A stretch of DNA of 64,000 bases. Origin: Scolanthus callimorphus. Lineage: Eukaryota; Cnidaria; Anthozoa; Actiniaria; Edwardsiidae. Under the pieces are notes generated by a model. It worked only from the letters and a program-made list of their open reading frames with translations, did no database searches and was not told the DNA's origin. Made by a program: the position numbers and the translations under genes. This document shows, in pieces, positions 1 to 10,778 of this stretch (the stretch's first letter is position 1; each line of letters begins with the position of its first letter). The DNA lies in assembly GCA_033964015.1 (NCBI GenBank), contig CM066914.1, positions 6,129,831 to 6,193,830 of the forward strand, read 5' to 3'.

Positions 1-39
1 ACGTTTAGTAGGACCATTAGGGAATCCATAGTGACTAAC

Positions 40-422
40 CTGATGAGTTCCAGCTGACCAATTTCCTGATATGCTGGGAAAATCGGCTTCTTGGTGAATA
101 GCTCAGCCAAGATGCAGCTATGAGCAAAACACAAAATCATTAATAGTAATATACAACTATGCTAGTAAAACATGAAATCTGATTGGTTGAATGCGGCTAT
201 GAGCAAAACACAAACGAATAAGAATTATACAACAATGCTAGTAAAACACACTCTGATTGGTTGAATGCAGCTATGAGCAAAACACAAAAGAATAAGAATT
301 ACACAACAATGCTAGTAAAACACACTCTGATTGGTTGAATGCAGCTATGAGCAAAACACAAAGAATAAGAATTACACAACAATGCTAGTAAAACACACTC
401 TGATTGGTTGAATGCAGCTATG

Positions 423-459
<37 letters not shown>

Positions 460-3400
460 CAAACGAATAAGAATTATACAACAATGCTAGTAAAACACAC
501 TCTGATTGGTTGAATGCAGCTATGAGCAAAACACAAAAGAATAAGAATTACACAACAATGCTAGTAAAACACACTCTGATTGGTTGAATGCAGCTATGAG
601 CAAAACACAAAAGAATAAGAATTACACAATGCTAGTAAAACACACTCTGATTGGTTGAATGCAGCTATGAGCAAAACACAAAAGAATAAGAATTATACAA
701 CAATGCTAGTAAAACATGCACTCTGATTGGTTGAATGCAACTAGGAGCAAAAAACAAAAGAATAAGCATTACACAGTAGTAAAACACACACTCTGATGAG
801 TGGGCAGGTCATCTATGATTACATTACATGATATTATGAAAATGCTAACAACATTGAGTTTGAAAGTTTAAAATGCAGGTGCTGTTCTGCTTTTCATGCT
901 AAAACTATTTTTGATAGATCTCACATTCCATCATTATACATGCCATGAAAAACAGTGACAGAGAAAACACACACTTGATTGTGTCTTGTGGCAAGAAATG
1001 AGATTTATTTGTTGAGACTTACCCAACACTCCAGATGTCTATACCCGGTCCATATCGCTCTTCACCCAATAGCAACTCAGGTGGTCTATACCATAGTGTT
1101 ATCACCTTATTTGTGTACGGCCTCCTGGAGAGAAATAGTAAACATCAATTAAGCTAGGAAACTAAATATAATTGCTCTTCATTATAGATTCAAACGGTCA
1201 CATGCAATGTATGCAATTTATGTGAGTATTTTCTGAACTTTCTAATTAAGATGCACAACTCCTTTAAAGAGCACTTACATGATAAGGAATCCATGGGTTA
1301 ATGAAGTTATTATTATCATGTATGCAACTGTGAACTTTTTTCATTACAAAAAATCCACATTTGGAAATCAGTGGGTTTCAGCACATGTGTGCTGAACAAT
1401 GGAATTCTTTTCCAAACTTTTCAAATATATTTTCAAATACTTGGACCCTGTGAGAATTTAAACATCACATGTGCTACAGCAGTTCACAGTTCAGTCCTCA
1501 TACAAGTTTCTGATAGAATGTTAAACATTTATTTGACAATCTGCAGATCTTTTTGGTCTCAATGAGCATAAGAATGTCTGTTTACCTTTCATCTGCTTCA
1601 TATAGTCTGGCTAATCCAAAATCTGCTAGTTTGATTTCACCCCTGAAAAAAGAGTAACCCTCTATTAGTTTAATCCTTGGAAGAGTGTTGTTCTTCCAGC
1701 TATTGTCTAGGAAGATCTCATCTACATTTACTTCTGAAAATATCTCACTTGTTGTTGAGGAGAATGTTAGAACACTTGATATCTCGATGTAGAAAGTTCT
1801 TCTTATGGCAGTAGTTGAGGCCGTCTAATAATTGCCGAATGAAGGATCTAATGTGATCTTCTGTTAGATGGACCAGACCAGACTCTAGCAGGCCCATCAG
1901 GTCATGATCCATGTACTCAAATACCAAGTAGAATGCACCTAGAAAACAATAATAATGTGAGGTGAATAAATATGACTTACATACAGACTTTTGCTATATA
2001 CCAGAGTAGTCATCAAAAACAAACAGAAGGTGTATGTACCTTTATCTTTGCGGAAGTCCATGGCGTTTGGCTTGTCTGTCACAATCTCTTTCAGATTGAC
2101 AATATTGGGGTGATTTAGTTGCCGCAGGATTTTGATTTCTCTGACAGCAGTAATAGGGAAGCCTTCTTTCTCGTTGTCTGTTCTAACTTTCTTTAGAGCT
2201 ACCAGTTCTCCTATGATATCAAGAGAGCAGGTTGTTAAGCTTGAAAACCTGTTTATAAACACACACAGTTAACAGTTAACTAGCTAACAATAAACTCATA
2301 ATAAAAGCCATAAGTGCATTCATGGAAATATTTTTCAAGCACAAATGCTTGTTTTAGATGACTAGATTAACTATCAGTAATCAAAAGCAAAGTTGACACT
2401 TGTCCAGGCAGGAATTTTGAGAAGCTCAATTCTTTTCTCAAAATTGAAGTACGAGAAAATGTTATTAAATTAAATTATAGTAAATCAGTGTGAGAAGAGC
2501 AGTTAAACTGAAAATGGCATGGGGCTTCAGGCAAATTTGGATTTAATCCTGAAAGATATACCAGATGGTTGGTCCCGGGGCTAAAAATGATATTCTGTCT
2601 GTCAAAAAAAATTTGTAAGGCAATATTTCACTGACATTGTTTGCTCCAGCGTAAATATTATACATATCAATAATAACAGAGTGATTTCTCTGTGGCTGTG
2701 AGACAGACAGCAGTGCAATATAACAATAATACAATATATTTCAAGGTATGAGAAAAGTTACTCAGATTGTCAACTTATTTAATTTTCACAGCTAGACTAG
2801 AGTAAAGATCCAAGTGTTTGCTTACCTGTAATTTTATCTTTAGCCTTGTAAACTTGACCATAAGTTCCCTCGCCAATTTGCTCAACAATATCAAACATAT
2901 CGACACACCTCTCCCCCCATTCTGGGTCTGCTGGAGTCTTGGGTGTGGTGTCTGGAGTTGAAATAGGTGTCCCGCTACGACTACCAGAAACAGATTCCTG
3001 TTTTGTAGACAACCCATCAGTGTTTCTTGATTGTATATTTGAGGAATTAGTCTTTTTACTTGGAGAGCCTGGAGAAGCTACTGGCGAGTCTGTCGGAGAC
3101 ACAGGTAGTTCTGGCGGGAGTGGTAGAGGAGGTAATGCAGGTGCAGGAGGTGGAGGTGGTTTCTCTTCATCAGGCGGCAAAGGAGGTGGCTCATCTGAAG
3201 GTGGAAGTGGTGGCCCTGGAGGTGCAGCAGGTCTAGGAGGTTCTCTAGGAGGTGCTGGTTCCTTACCTTTAGCATTAACAGCAGCTTTAGGCAAGGGAGC
3301 TAAAGGTTTTAGTTCTCTCTTTGTTGAGTCTCTATGACTTGATATCCCATCCTTTTTACTCTTATCATTTGCATAATTATCTTTACCCCTAATCTCCCTT

Positions 3401-4575
3401 TCCCTATCAGAATTGCTTGAATTAGTCCTTCCTTTGGAGTTCTTTGAGTATGACTTAGACTCTGAAGTTCTTCTATCTCTTCTATCGGTACTCTCTCGAC
3501 CACTGGATTTTTGAGAGTACCCTTTCTTACCAGAGTTTTTATGCATAGACGAATTGTATACAGGTGACATGCGACTAGGTCTAGAGGACCTTTTAGGTGA
3601 ATATACTCTGTTCATATTAGATCTGTATGGAGATGGCGAGCGACTGTAGTTCTTAGCACCCCGAAATCGCGGTGACAATGATCTACTCCTATGCCTTGAT
3701 TTCTTATACTGAGGTGGTGTAACACTCCTTTGTCGAGCACCCCAGTAAGGTGACGGGCTGCGACTCACTGGTCTTGCATTCCTAGAAAATGGTGATGGGG
3801 ACCGCCTTGTCATTGGTGAATACTTTTTGTTTGTATAACCATATGGCGAATACCTCTGCGGAGACCAGTGTCCTCCTCTGTCTAGAGGAATTCTGTCCCT
3901 GAATGGAGATCTATATGGTGATCTTGATTTATGCTTAAACGGTGAATTTGACCAAGTCCTCATTGGTGATTTAGTTTTGAAAGGAGACCTCCCCTTAAAC
4001 GCGGGAGATCTCGGTGGGCTGACACTCGGAGTACGTTTTCTGTAAGCCCATGGTACCGGCGGTGATACAGACCCGTGTTTGGTTTGCCTGAATTGTGGTG
4101 GCGGCGAGGGAATCGGTGAAACGTGATGATATGACTCCTTTGCACTGGATTTTGGCGGTTGCAGTGGTGAAGCGATCGGCGGCGAAGAATCCTTCCATCT
4201 CGATTTAGAAACTGGAGACAACGATTGCGGTCGTCCTCTTTCCGAGTCAGCTACCGAAGTCTTTCCTTTCTTTTTACGTTTCTTTTTGCCTTCTGCAAGT
4301 GCACTGTCCTTTTTCGATTTCTTTTTCTTTTCATTAGATTTTTCCTTTTTCGCAACACTCGGCGAAGGGCTTCGAGATATGGAGCTATATTTTCGCGCTT
4401 GTTCTGGCTCCTCAGATGCCGGGGAAATATCCTCGTATTGCCCCTTTAGCTTTACAGCAGGGTCACCATGCTTAGAATGTTTCTTATGCTTCTTTTGCTT
4501 ATGCGAGGATTTTTTGCTTTTGCTTTGGTTTCGTGAATTGGGGCTTTGAGCTTTTACATGACGAGAGCTCGGCAT
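40..4575 (-). CDS. CDK12: Cyclin-dependent kinase 12/13, 5' six exons (partial)
   Basis: Cyclin K-dependent kinase that phosphorylates the RNA polymerase II C-terminal domain during elongation in the nucleus. Six exons are visible on the minus strand: 4575-2826, 2210-2040, 1938-1749, 1642-1586, 1124-1023 and 117-40; the rest lies beyond the left edge. Exon 1 (583 codons) has an arginine/serine-rich region (about residues 1-400, many RSPSP-type units), a proline-rich stretch (about 425-490), then the kinase domain with P-loop GEGTYG at about 568-573. Later exons give the ALKK lysine, the PITAVRE helix, HRDIKCSN catalytic loop, DFG and the FTKKPIF region, all in phase across GT/AG junctions. 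The CDK12 and CDK13 paralogues cannot be separated here; an invertebrate would be expected to have one co-orthologue. The start is the first ATG before the RS region, with a divergent promoter directly upstream. Confidence 0.93.
118..800. repeat. 74-bp tandem array in CDK12/13 intron, copies of the 3' splice site
   Basis: About eight imperfect copies of a 71-79 bp unit follow the exon that ends at 117. The anchor motif GCAGCTATGAGC or a close variant begins at 114, 193, 267, 341, 414, 517, 590, 661 and 737. On the minus strand each unit reads TTTTGCTCATAG then CTGCAT, matching the real acceptor and first exon bases at 118/117. A tetranucleotide ATCT run (423-459) interrupts the fifth unit. 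Confidence 0.9.
801..1022. other. Remainder of CDK12/13 intron
   Basis: Unique AT-rich intron sequence between the tandem array and the exon at 1023-1124. Nothing else is recognisable. The other CDK12/13 introns (1125-1585, 1643-1748, 1939-2039, 2211-2825) also look like plain AT-rich intron. Confidence 0.6.
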
Positions 4576-4811
4576 CTTCGTAATATCTCAGTCACATTAT
4601 AACGTTTTAGTAATATAGCCCATCAAAACTATAAAATGGCCATTTCTCGTGAGAATTTTTTATGTAAATTGGAATTCTCTACATAGGGAAAGAGGATGGC
4701 AACGGATTTGTCTGACTGCCATTTCTATCCGTCAACTGGCCGCCATCTTTGAAATCACGAAGGCATTTGAGTGTCGACAGCGCATGCGCAGTTCTATTTC
4801 TGGAAACCAAC
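4576..4811. promoter_or_regulatory. Bidirectional promoter of CDK12/13 and YAE1
   Basis: Only about 235 bp separate the two divergent start codons. The palindrome GCGCATGCGC at 4780-4789 matches the NRF1 consensus, and GCCGCCATCTT at 4739-4749 matches a YY1 site. No TATA box is obvious. This is typical of divergent housekeeping gene pairs; shared control is inferred. Confidence 0.6.
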
Positions 4812-7052
4812 ATGGCGGACGAACTTGACTCCGATAGCGAAGAGCACGACATCGAGTTTCAAAGATTAAAAGACACCCATGGAAAGGTAATCAGAACCCA
4901 CTCTTACTTATGTAAAAATATTACATTGAAAATACTTGCAATACAAAAACATGGTGGGCCTTTTCGAACCCCATGACCACTCGAACTAAATTTAATGTCA
5001 CCACATTTGGGATGGCCAACATTTTTCCTGCATCTTGTCAGGGGAGGATTTCCCAAAACATGTAGACCAAAATAAAAATGCTCCAGCCCTCCCCCCACTC
5101 TAATTTATGACCAGTCCCTAAATGTCCTTGCCATGACATGAAACTCTAAATATGTATAGTGAATATATGAGAGTATGTTTTATATAATATTTCAAAAAAA
5201 TTGCCCGTGGCCACGGCCCTCATCCCCATCTCATTTATTTTAATCCTAAAAGTCATAACTACCCGGTCAGGATGGTAAAAAATATATATATGGCTGACCT
5301 AATGCTTAATTAATCAGTCAATCAATAATACTAAATGCTAATTTCCTAGTAGCAATAACCCAAAACAGCTGGGTGGGCTACACTAGTAAAGTACTCCACA
5401 GATTGTTTATTTACAGCTGCTAGAGGAAGGGCATTCCATAGTGGAACTACCCATGGGAAAAATAAAACTTCAGCTACGGCTAAACTAGGACACATGTAGC
5501 GCGCAACATTTGTGTCCTGCATGTTTCTCCGAGTGGCTAAACTAGGAAACATCACACACATGTGTCTCGGACACATCAAATGTTTCTTGTCTTGCGAAGA
5601 AACATTTGCTTGTGTCCCAGCTACAAAATTTGTCGCATGCAACAAGTTTCTCGCTTGGCTAAACTGGGAACATAGAGGAAACATGTGTCCGCCTACAATG
5701 TTGCACACTACATGTGTCCTAGTTTATCCAGGGCTTTAGGCATTGGTATCACTACAGTAAGTGTATGACTGATGCGCACAGGTTCTATGGTCTGTTGGTT
5801 GGACACTCCGGAAAGGCAAGATTGCAAAAGCCATGGACAGATTTGTAAATAAGAGCAACAGAGCTCAAGTGGTGCCGACATTCCAGAGTGTCCCAGCCCA
5901 TAGACCTACGCATATCCGTTACACTTGTCTATCATAATCTATCATCTAATCATAGTGCCCTGCATTGTACCATGTACCATTGTACCAGAGCGGTGGTATG
6001 CTGCCCTCCCATGCTACCTGTATTCTAATTTTGCCATACTCTCTCCTCTTTTGACTGGTAGACATTATTTCCTTGTTTGATCTCTCTTTAGACTGGTTAT
6101 GTGGAAGGGCTAGAGGCTGCCCAGGAGGAGGCTTTACAACAAGGATTCAATCAAGGATTTGCTGAGGCATCTGCCGTCACAATGAAGTTTGGAAATCTGA
6201 GAGGTGCTATCAGGTATACCGTGAAGCTTCTGTAAAAAAGATGTGGCACTGTTGAATGTGTAATTCTAGAAATGATCCATTCCACCACCATGGAGGAATT
6301 CCCCTTGTAGCCCTACCTCCCTGGAATTTGAAGTGAAAGATAGAACTTGTATAAGGAATCAGAGGTGTACAGTATTTACCTGTATTTGCACTTTTTACTG
6401 CAGAAATTGCCTTGAAAATCAGGGTGCACATAATACATGGAACTATGTATAATATAATGTTTAGGCATAATGACACAAACTGATTTTCACTTCAAAATGA
6501 TTTTTGGACTAACAACTCAAAGGACACAGAAACCAATAGTGGATCACAAAATATATTGCTGCAAAAATCATGAGATTTGAGGGCCTATATCCAGGAATCT
6601 GGGAGATTTGGTACTAGAAACATTCCTTTCCTTACACTTTACATGTACATGAACATAAACATAGACATTTTTTATATGGCACTGTGAATAATGTAGATTG
6701 TGGTGGGATTCCAAATACTTTAGCACGCATCCCTTTCTTTAAATGTTATTTAAAGGCCCATCACCAACCGAGAGCCTTTGCGGACTCTTAGCCAATCAGA
6801 GCACCCAACAAACAATGGATCAATTTTTAAAACAATAGAAAACGGGGCGCAAAGGCTCCCGGTTGGTGATGGGCCTTTAAAGTGTAAATTTCTAATTTTA
6901 ATTGCAGTGCTCTAGTGTCATTCCTAACAATGAAAGGGGATCCAGTTTCTACTGAACAAGTGATAAAAGAACTTTTAGAACTTGAAAAGAAGGTACAACA
7001 AGAAAGCAATGAAGTTCTTTCTGTACACAAAAAGGACCTAAACATAAATTAG
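4812..7052 (+). CDS. YAE1: YAE1 domain-containing protein
   Basis: Adaptor of the YAE1-LTO1 complex, which in yeast and human helps the cytosolic iron-sulfur assembly machinery load its cluster on the ribosome recycling factor ABCE1. Exons 4812-4886, 6092-6213 and 6908-7052 join in phase to 113 codons plus stop. Exon 2 carries the family's spaced-glycine motif: GYVEGLEAAQ, then LQQGFNQGFAEA, then KFGNLRGAI, close to the human YAE1 core. The acidic N-terminus (SDSEEHD) and a short lysine/glutamate-rich C-terminus flank it. Human YAE1 is about 226 residues, so this form lacks most of the long C-terminal part; later unrecognised exons seem unlikely because the frame stops at 7050-7052 and a poly(A) signal follows. 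Intron 1 holds two element remnants and intron 2 a palindromic element. Confidence 0.88.
4950..5118 (-). mobile_element. Truncated end of a TTA/TAA-target MITE
   Basis: This stretch in YAE1 intron 1 is the reverse complement of the left end of the element at 9426-10525. Shared marks are AATTTATGACC..GTCCC at the terminus and the block around CCAAAACATGTAGACC. The element is followed by TAA. The other end is missing or too diverged to see. Confidence 0.65.
5477..5731. mobile_element. Foldback element in YAE1 intron 1
   Basis: Terminal inverted repeats CTAAACTAGGACACATGTAG (left, near 5480) and CTACATGTGTCCTAGTTTAT (right, near 5708-5728) enclose internal partial copies of the same motif (GGCTAAACTAGGAAACA). 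No protein is encoded. Probably a non-autonomous DNA element; the superfamily is unknown. Confidence 0.7.
6754..6876. mobile_element. Palindromic MITE with TTAA flanks in YAE1 intron 2
   Basis: Near-perfect inverted arms: AGGCCCATCACCAACCG at the left and CGGTTGGTGATGGGCCT at the right, extending to GAGCCTTTGCG / CGCAAAGGCTC. TTAA flanks both ends (6750-6753 and 6877-6880), as expected of piggyBac-type targets. The internal CCAATCAG matches a CCAAT box. Confidence 0.75.
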
Positions 7053-7395
7053 ATGAAGCATCAGAGGTAGTTACTGCTGAACAGACTCAGAATTTGAAGA
7101 GCTGCATTTGTAGAGAAAAAACGAATAATTGCTGTGGGAATCAGACAGTCAGAGAAACAAAGAGAACACACTGGGAGATGCAGAGCTTCAGTCTTGTAGA
7201 GAACTCTGGAAACTTTTCCATGGGTTGGCCATGAATACAGAACTGATATTGGTGAAGATGAACTTCACACTATTATGAGCCTATCCCATGTCAGTAGCAG
7301 ATAGCATTATATGCTGGGTATTCACCAGTAATCAAATGAATCATGTTGTATTTTTCTTGATTTTACTAATATACCTGTATTAGGAATATGAGGTT

Positions 7396-7401
7396 AATAA
7401 A
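7396..7401 (+). terminator. Poly(A) signal of YAE1
   Basis: AATAAA lies 344 bp after the YAE1 stop and just before a short (ATT)n run. It is the first good polyadenylation signal downstream. Confidence 0.55.
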
Positions 7402-9425
7402 GTTATTATTATTATTATTATTATTATTCCAATTTTCAATTGGAAGGGGTGGCGAATGGTAAATTCAAGATTTTCGTTGATTATCGGGTGTGCACAGCGA
7501 CTTTTTGTATCTAGTACTTTGAACCGATCTTACCATTTTTACGACCCGATGAACATTGAAAACGCTTTGATAAATATTTGCAGTGTTTTATGTGCGTTCT
7601 TGAATGTATTCTTATGTGCGCGGGTGAAAAGTACTATACTTTTCTCTTCGATCGACTTCGAAATAGAGTAAATTCAATTTCAGAAAGATCGTGGGTAGAT
7701 TTTCTTTCGTTTAATTAAAAGTTATGCTCCCATAAATATTGATTTAGACGTTGGTTCTATCCATAACCTGGTTCTAGAACCAAATAATTTATAGCTTCTG
7801 GAATCAACCAATCTCGCCAATTCTTTTTCATTCTGGTTCTAAAACCAATAATTTATAGCTCCTGGAATCAACCAATCTCGCCAATTCTTTTTCATTCTAG
7901 GTTCGGCTAATTGCTTGCGTCAGATGTGTGTGCACTTGATCATCAGTGTGCGCATGTTGTTTATTGCGTTGAGACGTACTTTAAGGTAAATGGTGTGCAG
8001 ATGAAAATAGGATGATGGTGATGGTGATGGTGAATGTTGTTTGCAAATGTGATATAAGATTTTATTTTGCCATTTTACGACCCTTATTAAAAACGCTTTT
8101 ATGTAAGATTTTGCCGTGTTTTTGTGTGCGTTCTGAAATGTATCCTTGTGTGCGCGGGTGACAAGTGCTATTACTCTTCTCTTCGATCGACTTCGAATTT
8201 GAGTAACTTCAACTTCGTGATTCTCTACGCTATAAGTGTACAGTGGAAGTAGGGGAAAGATCGTGGATGACATTTTCTTACATAAATACTGTTTTAGATG
8301 TGGATAGGGAACGCAAGGATTTTTCATTGCTTTGGTTCTAGCCATAATATTTCTGGTTCTAGAACCAAATATTGAGAGCTGCTAGTATCAGTAAAAAATA
8401 TGGGGTAGTAATGTGTGAATTAACCGATCTTCATTTTTAGGTGGGCTATTGCCTGTGTTACATGTGTGCGCACATGATTATCGAGTGTGCGCATGTAACC
8501 TTCTTTCTTTCTTTCTTGTATCTAGAGCGTTGAACATTAGGTAAATGGTGATTAGAATAGGTTAATAGTCATGAATGTTATGTGCAAGTGTGAGGTGAGA
8601 TTTGATCTTGCCATTTTATGTCATGATTGCCATTAAAAACGCTTTCATAGAAGATCTTGCCCGCGTGCTTTTGTGTGCGTTTTTACGTGTATTCTCGTGT
8701 GCGCGGTACCAACTGCTACTACTTTTCTCTTCGATCGACTTCGAAATTGAGTAAACCAACTTCATGATCCTCTAGGCATCTAGTGTGCAATGAACGTGAC
8801 GAAAAGGTCGTGGATAAAACTTATTTTGTGTTTCTTTCGTTAGATTAAGTTATGCTCTCATAAATATCAGAAATATGGCTTGTTGTTTGAGTGATGGTTT
8901 TTCAATACTTTGGCTCTATCCGTAACCTGATTCTCTAACCAAATAATATGGGGTAGTTACGTTTAAATTAGCCAATCTTCTGTTTTAGGATCTTCATTGA
9001 AAACGCGTTTAGTTAGATTTTGCCGTGTTTTTGTGTGCGTTCTTTAAGGTCTGTGCGCGAGTAGCCACTGCTACTACTTTGATCTTCGACCGCCGGTCGA
9101 CATCTGATTCTAGACCAGTAGTTTATTTATTGTTAGTTGCTGGAATCATAAAAAAGTGGTCGTTACATTAAATCAACCAAACTTTGAATGCAATGCTATT
9201 TTTCACTGTGCTATATGTGTGCGCACTTTGATATCTGGTAGTGCGCAAACTTTGTTTATTTACTTTTACCATCCCGCCGTTGAAACTTAGGCTAGATGAT
9301 GAAAGTATGTAGGTTAGTGGTTATTGGTTTTATTTGAAAATGTGGTAGAATAATTAATCTTATTATTATTATTATTCGACCCGATATATTAGATGATCTT
9401 TTAGTTTTTTGTGTGTGCGTTCTTA

Positions 9426-10525
9426 GGGACCGGTCATAAATTAGAGGGGGGGGAGGGCTGGTGCATTTTTATTTTGGTCTACATGTTTTGGGAAACCCTC
9501 CCCTGACAAGATGCACGAAAAATGTTGGCCCTCCCAATGCGGTGACATATTTAATGATGACCCCCCCCCCCCCCCCCCCATTATTCACTAAATATAGATT
9601 TGGAAAAATATATACATTTTTATTAGCTGTTTAAATCTACTTTTCATGTTATAATAGCAGTGCAAGATTTGATGTATTTCATACCCGAAAGTTACTTTTA
9701 CATATAGACATTATATAGTACATTACTTTGCTTAAATCCCAGATAATAAGGGAAGTGGTCAAAACATCTGTACTCGAATGGACCCGATGGGGTGGTGTAT
9801 GCCGCAACCAACCTTCTTTTAGGAAAAATGGCCATTTTAAATGCAAATATCTCGTAAAATAATAAATTAATACAAACGTTAGGCTCAGCACCGTCTTCTT
9901 CATATCGAGAGCAACACATCCATGCAATAAATCCAACACCCCTTACTTGAGCATGGAGAAAATGGGCATTGAAAAAACGGGTGGGTAGGTACAGCCCGGG
10001 ACCTACCACCTCCCGTGATAAAATCGGGTCCCGCTCGAGTACAGATGTTTTGACCGCTTCCCTAATTATCTTGCCAGGTGAGTATTACTTACATTGTCAT
10101 TGGTAAATCTAGTGAGATCCTAGGGTCGTAGCAAGCCTGCAAAAACTCTAAAACTGGGGGGGAGGAGGAGGGCACAACACATCAGCAACTCAAGGCAGCA
10201 TTTTAATAAGGGAAAGTTAAAATTCTCTTGCGCGCGGAGCGCGCCGAAAATTTAGAGACCAGCATGTGAAATTTCCGCATGTTTGGGGAACTTTGATATG
10301 CAGGGTGCAAAATCGGGAGTTTTAAGGATTGATTGGGGAAAAACTGGCCCTATAAGCGCTACGGCCATGCAGTATTACCCAAACAACGTTTGCGTAAAAA
10401 TAATGACCCTCCCTTTATCATTTGCACCAAATTTTTTGACCCTCCCTTTTTCACCTGCATGAAAATTAGAGGCCCTCCCCATATTTGCACCAGCCCTCCC
10501 CCCCCTCTAATTTATGACCGGTCCC
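9426..10525. mobile_element. 1.1-kb inverted-repeat element, PIF/Harbinger-like target
   Basis: Terminal inverted repeats GGGACCGGTCATAAATTAGA (left) and TCTAATTTATGACCGGTCCC (right) are perfect for 20 bp and continue through the adjoining G/C tracts to GAGGGCTGGTGCA-type sequence. The flanks show TTA duplicated (9423-9425 and 10526-10528). There is no transposase. It contains a poly-C tract (about 9560-9579) and a second nested element. Assignment to PIF/Harbinger rests only on the TWA target and the GG-starting termini. Confidence 0.8.
9750..10062. mobile_element. Nested 313-bp MITE (copy A)
   Basis: Inserted inside the 9426-10525 element. Terminal inverted repeats GGGAAGTGGTCAAAACATCT and AGATGTTTTGACCGCTTCCC differ at one position. 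TAA is duplicated at 9747-9749 and 10063-10065. A second copy of the family lies at 60788-61101. Confidence 0.85.
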
Positions 10526-10778
10526 TTAAATGGTTTTATGTGCGTGGGTACCAAATGCTAACCACTTTTTTTTCGATCCGCTTCGAAATTTAGAAAATTC
10601 AACTTCATCATCTAAGCATCTAGTCCGACGAGAAAAAGAGACCGCTTTACGATAAAATAAAAGAAGTGCTTTTACGTTTTCTCGAAAAGGTATCGACCTT
10701 AACTTTCGTCACCGTTCGGAAAGTTCTCGATTACTATTCGAAATATCCGAACGCAGCCGATTAGTCATTTGATCCAAG

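Larger units (their letters stand above)
7440..10625. repeat. Diverged tandem repeats of about 540 bp between YAE1 and LETMD1
   Basis: The anchor CTCTTCGATCGACTTCGAA starts at 7644, 8179 and 8727, with degraded forms near 9081 and 10566 (the last after a transposon insertion). Spacing is 535 and 548, then shorter. Other shared blocks: GGTTCTAGAACCAA palindromes (near 7767 and 8348), TGTGTGCGCACATGAT-type dyads, and CGTTTTTGTGTGCGTTCT. I see no convincing gene in this 3.2-kb stretch; it ends about 150 bp before the LETMD1 start. Confidence 0.75.

Noticed and set aside
421..460. ATCT microsatellite as a separate finding
   Set aside because: A plain tetranucleotide run inside the CDK12/13 intron array; common and not informative by itself.
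2939..3337. Plus-strand glycine-rich frame of 132 codons
   Set aside because: Antisense shadow of the proline-rich segment of CDK12/13 exon 1.
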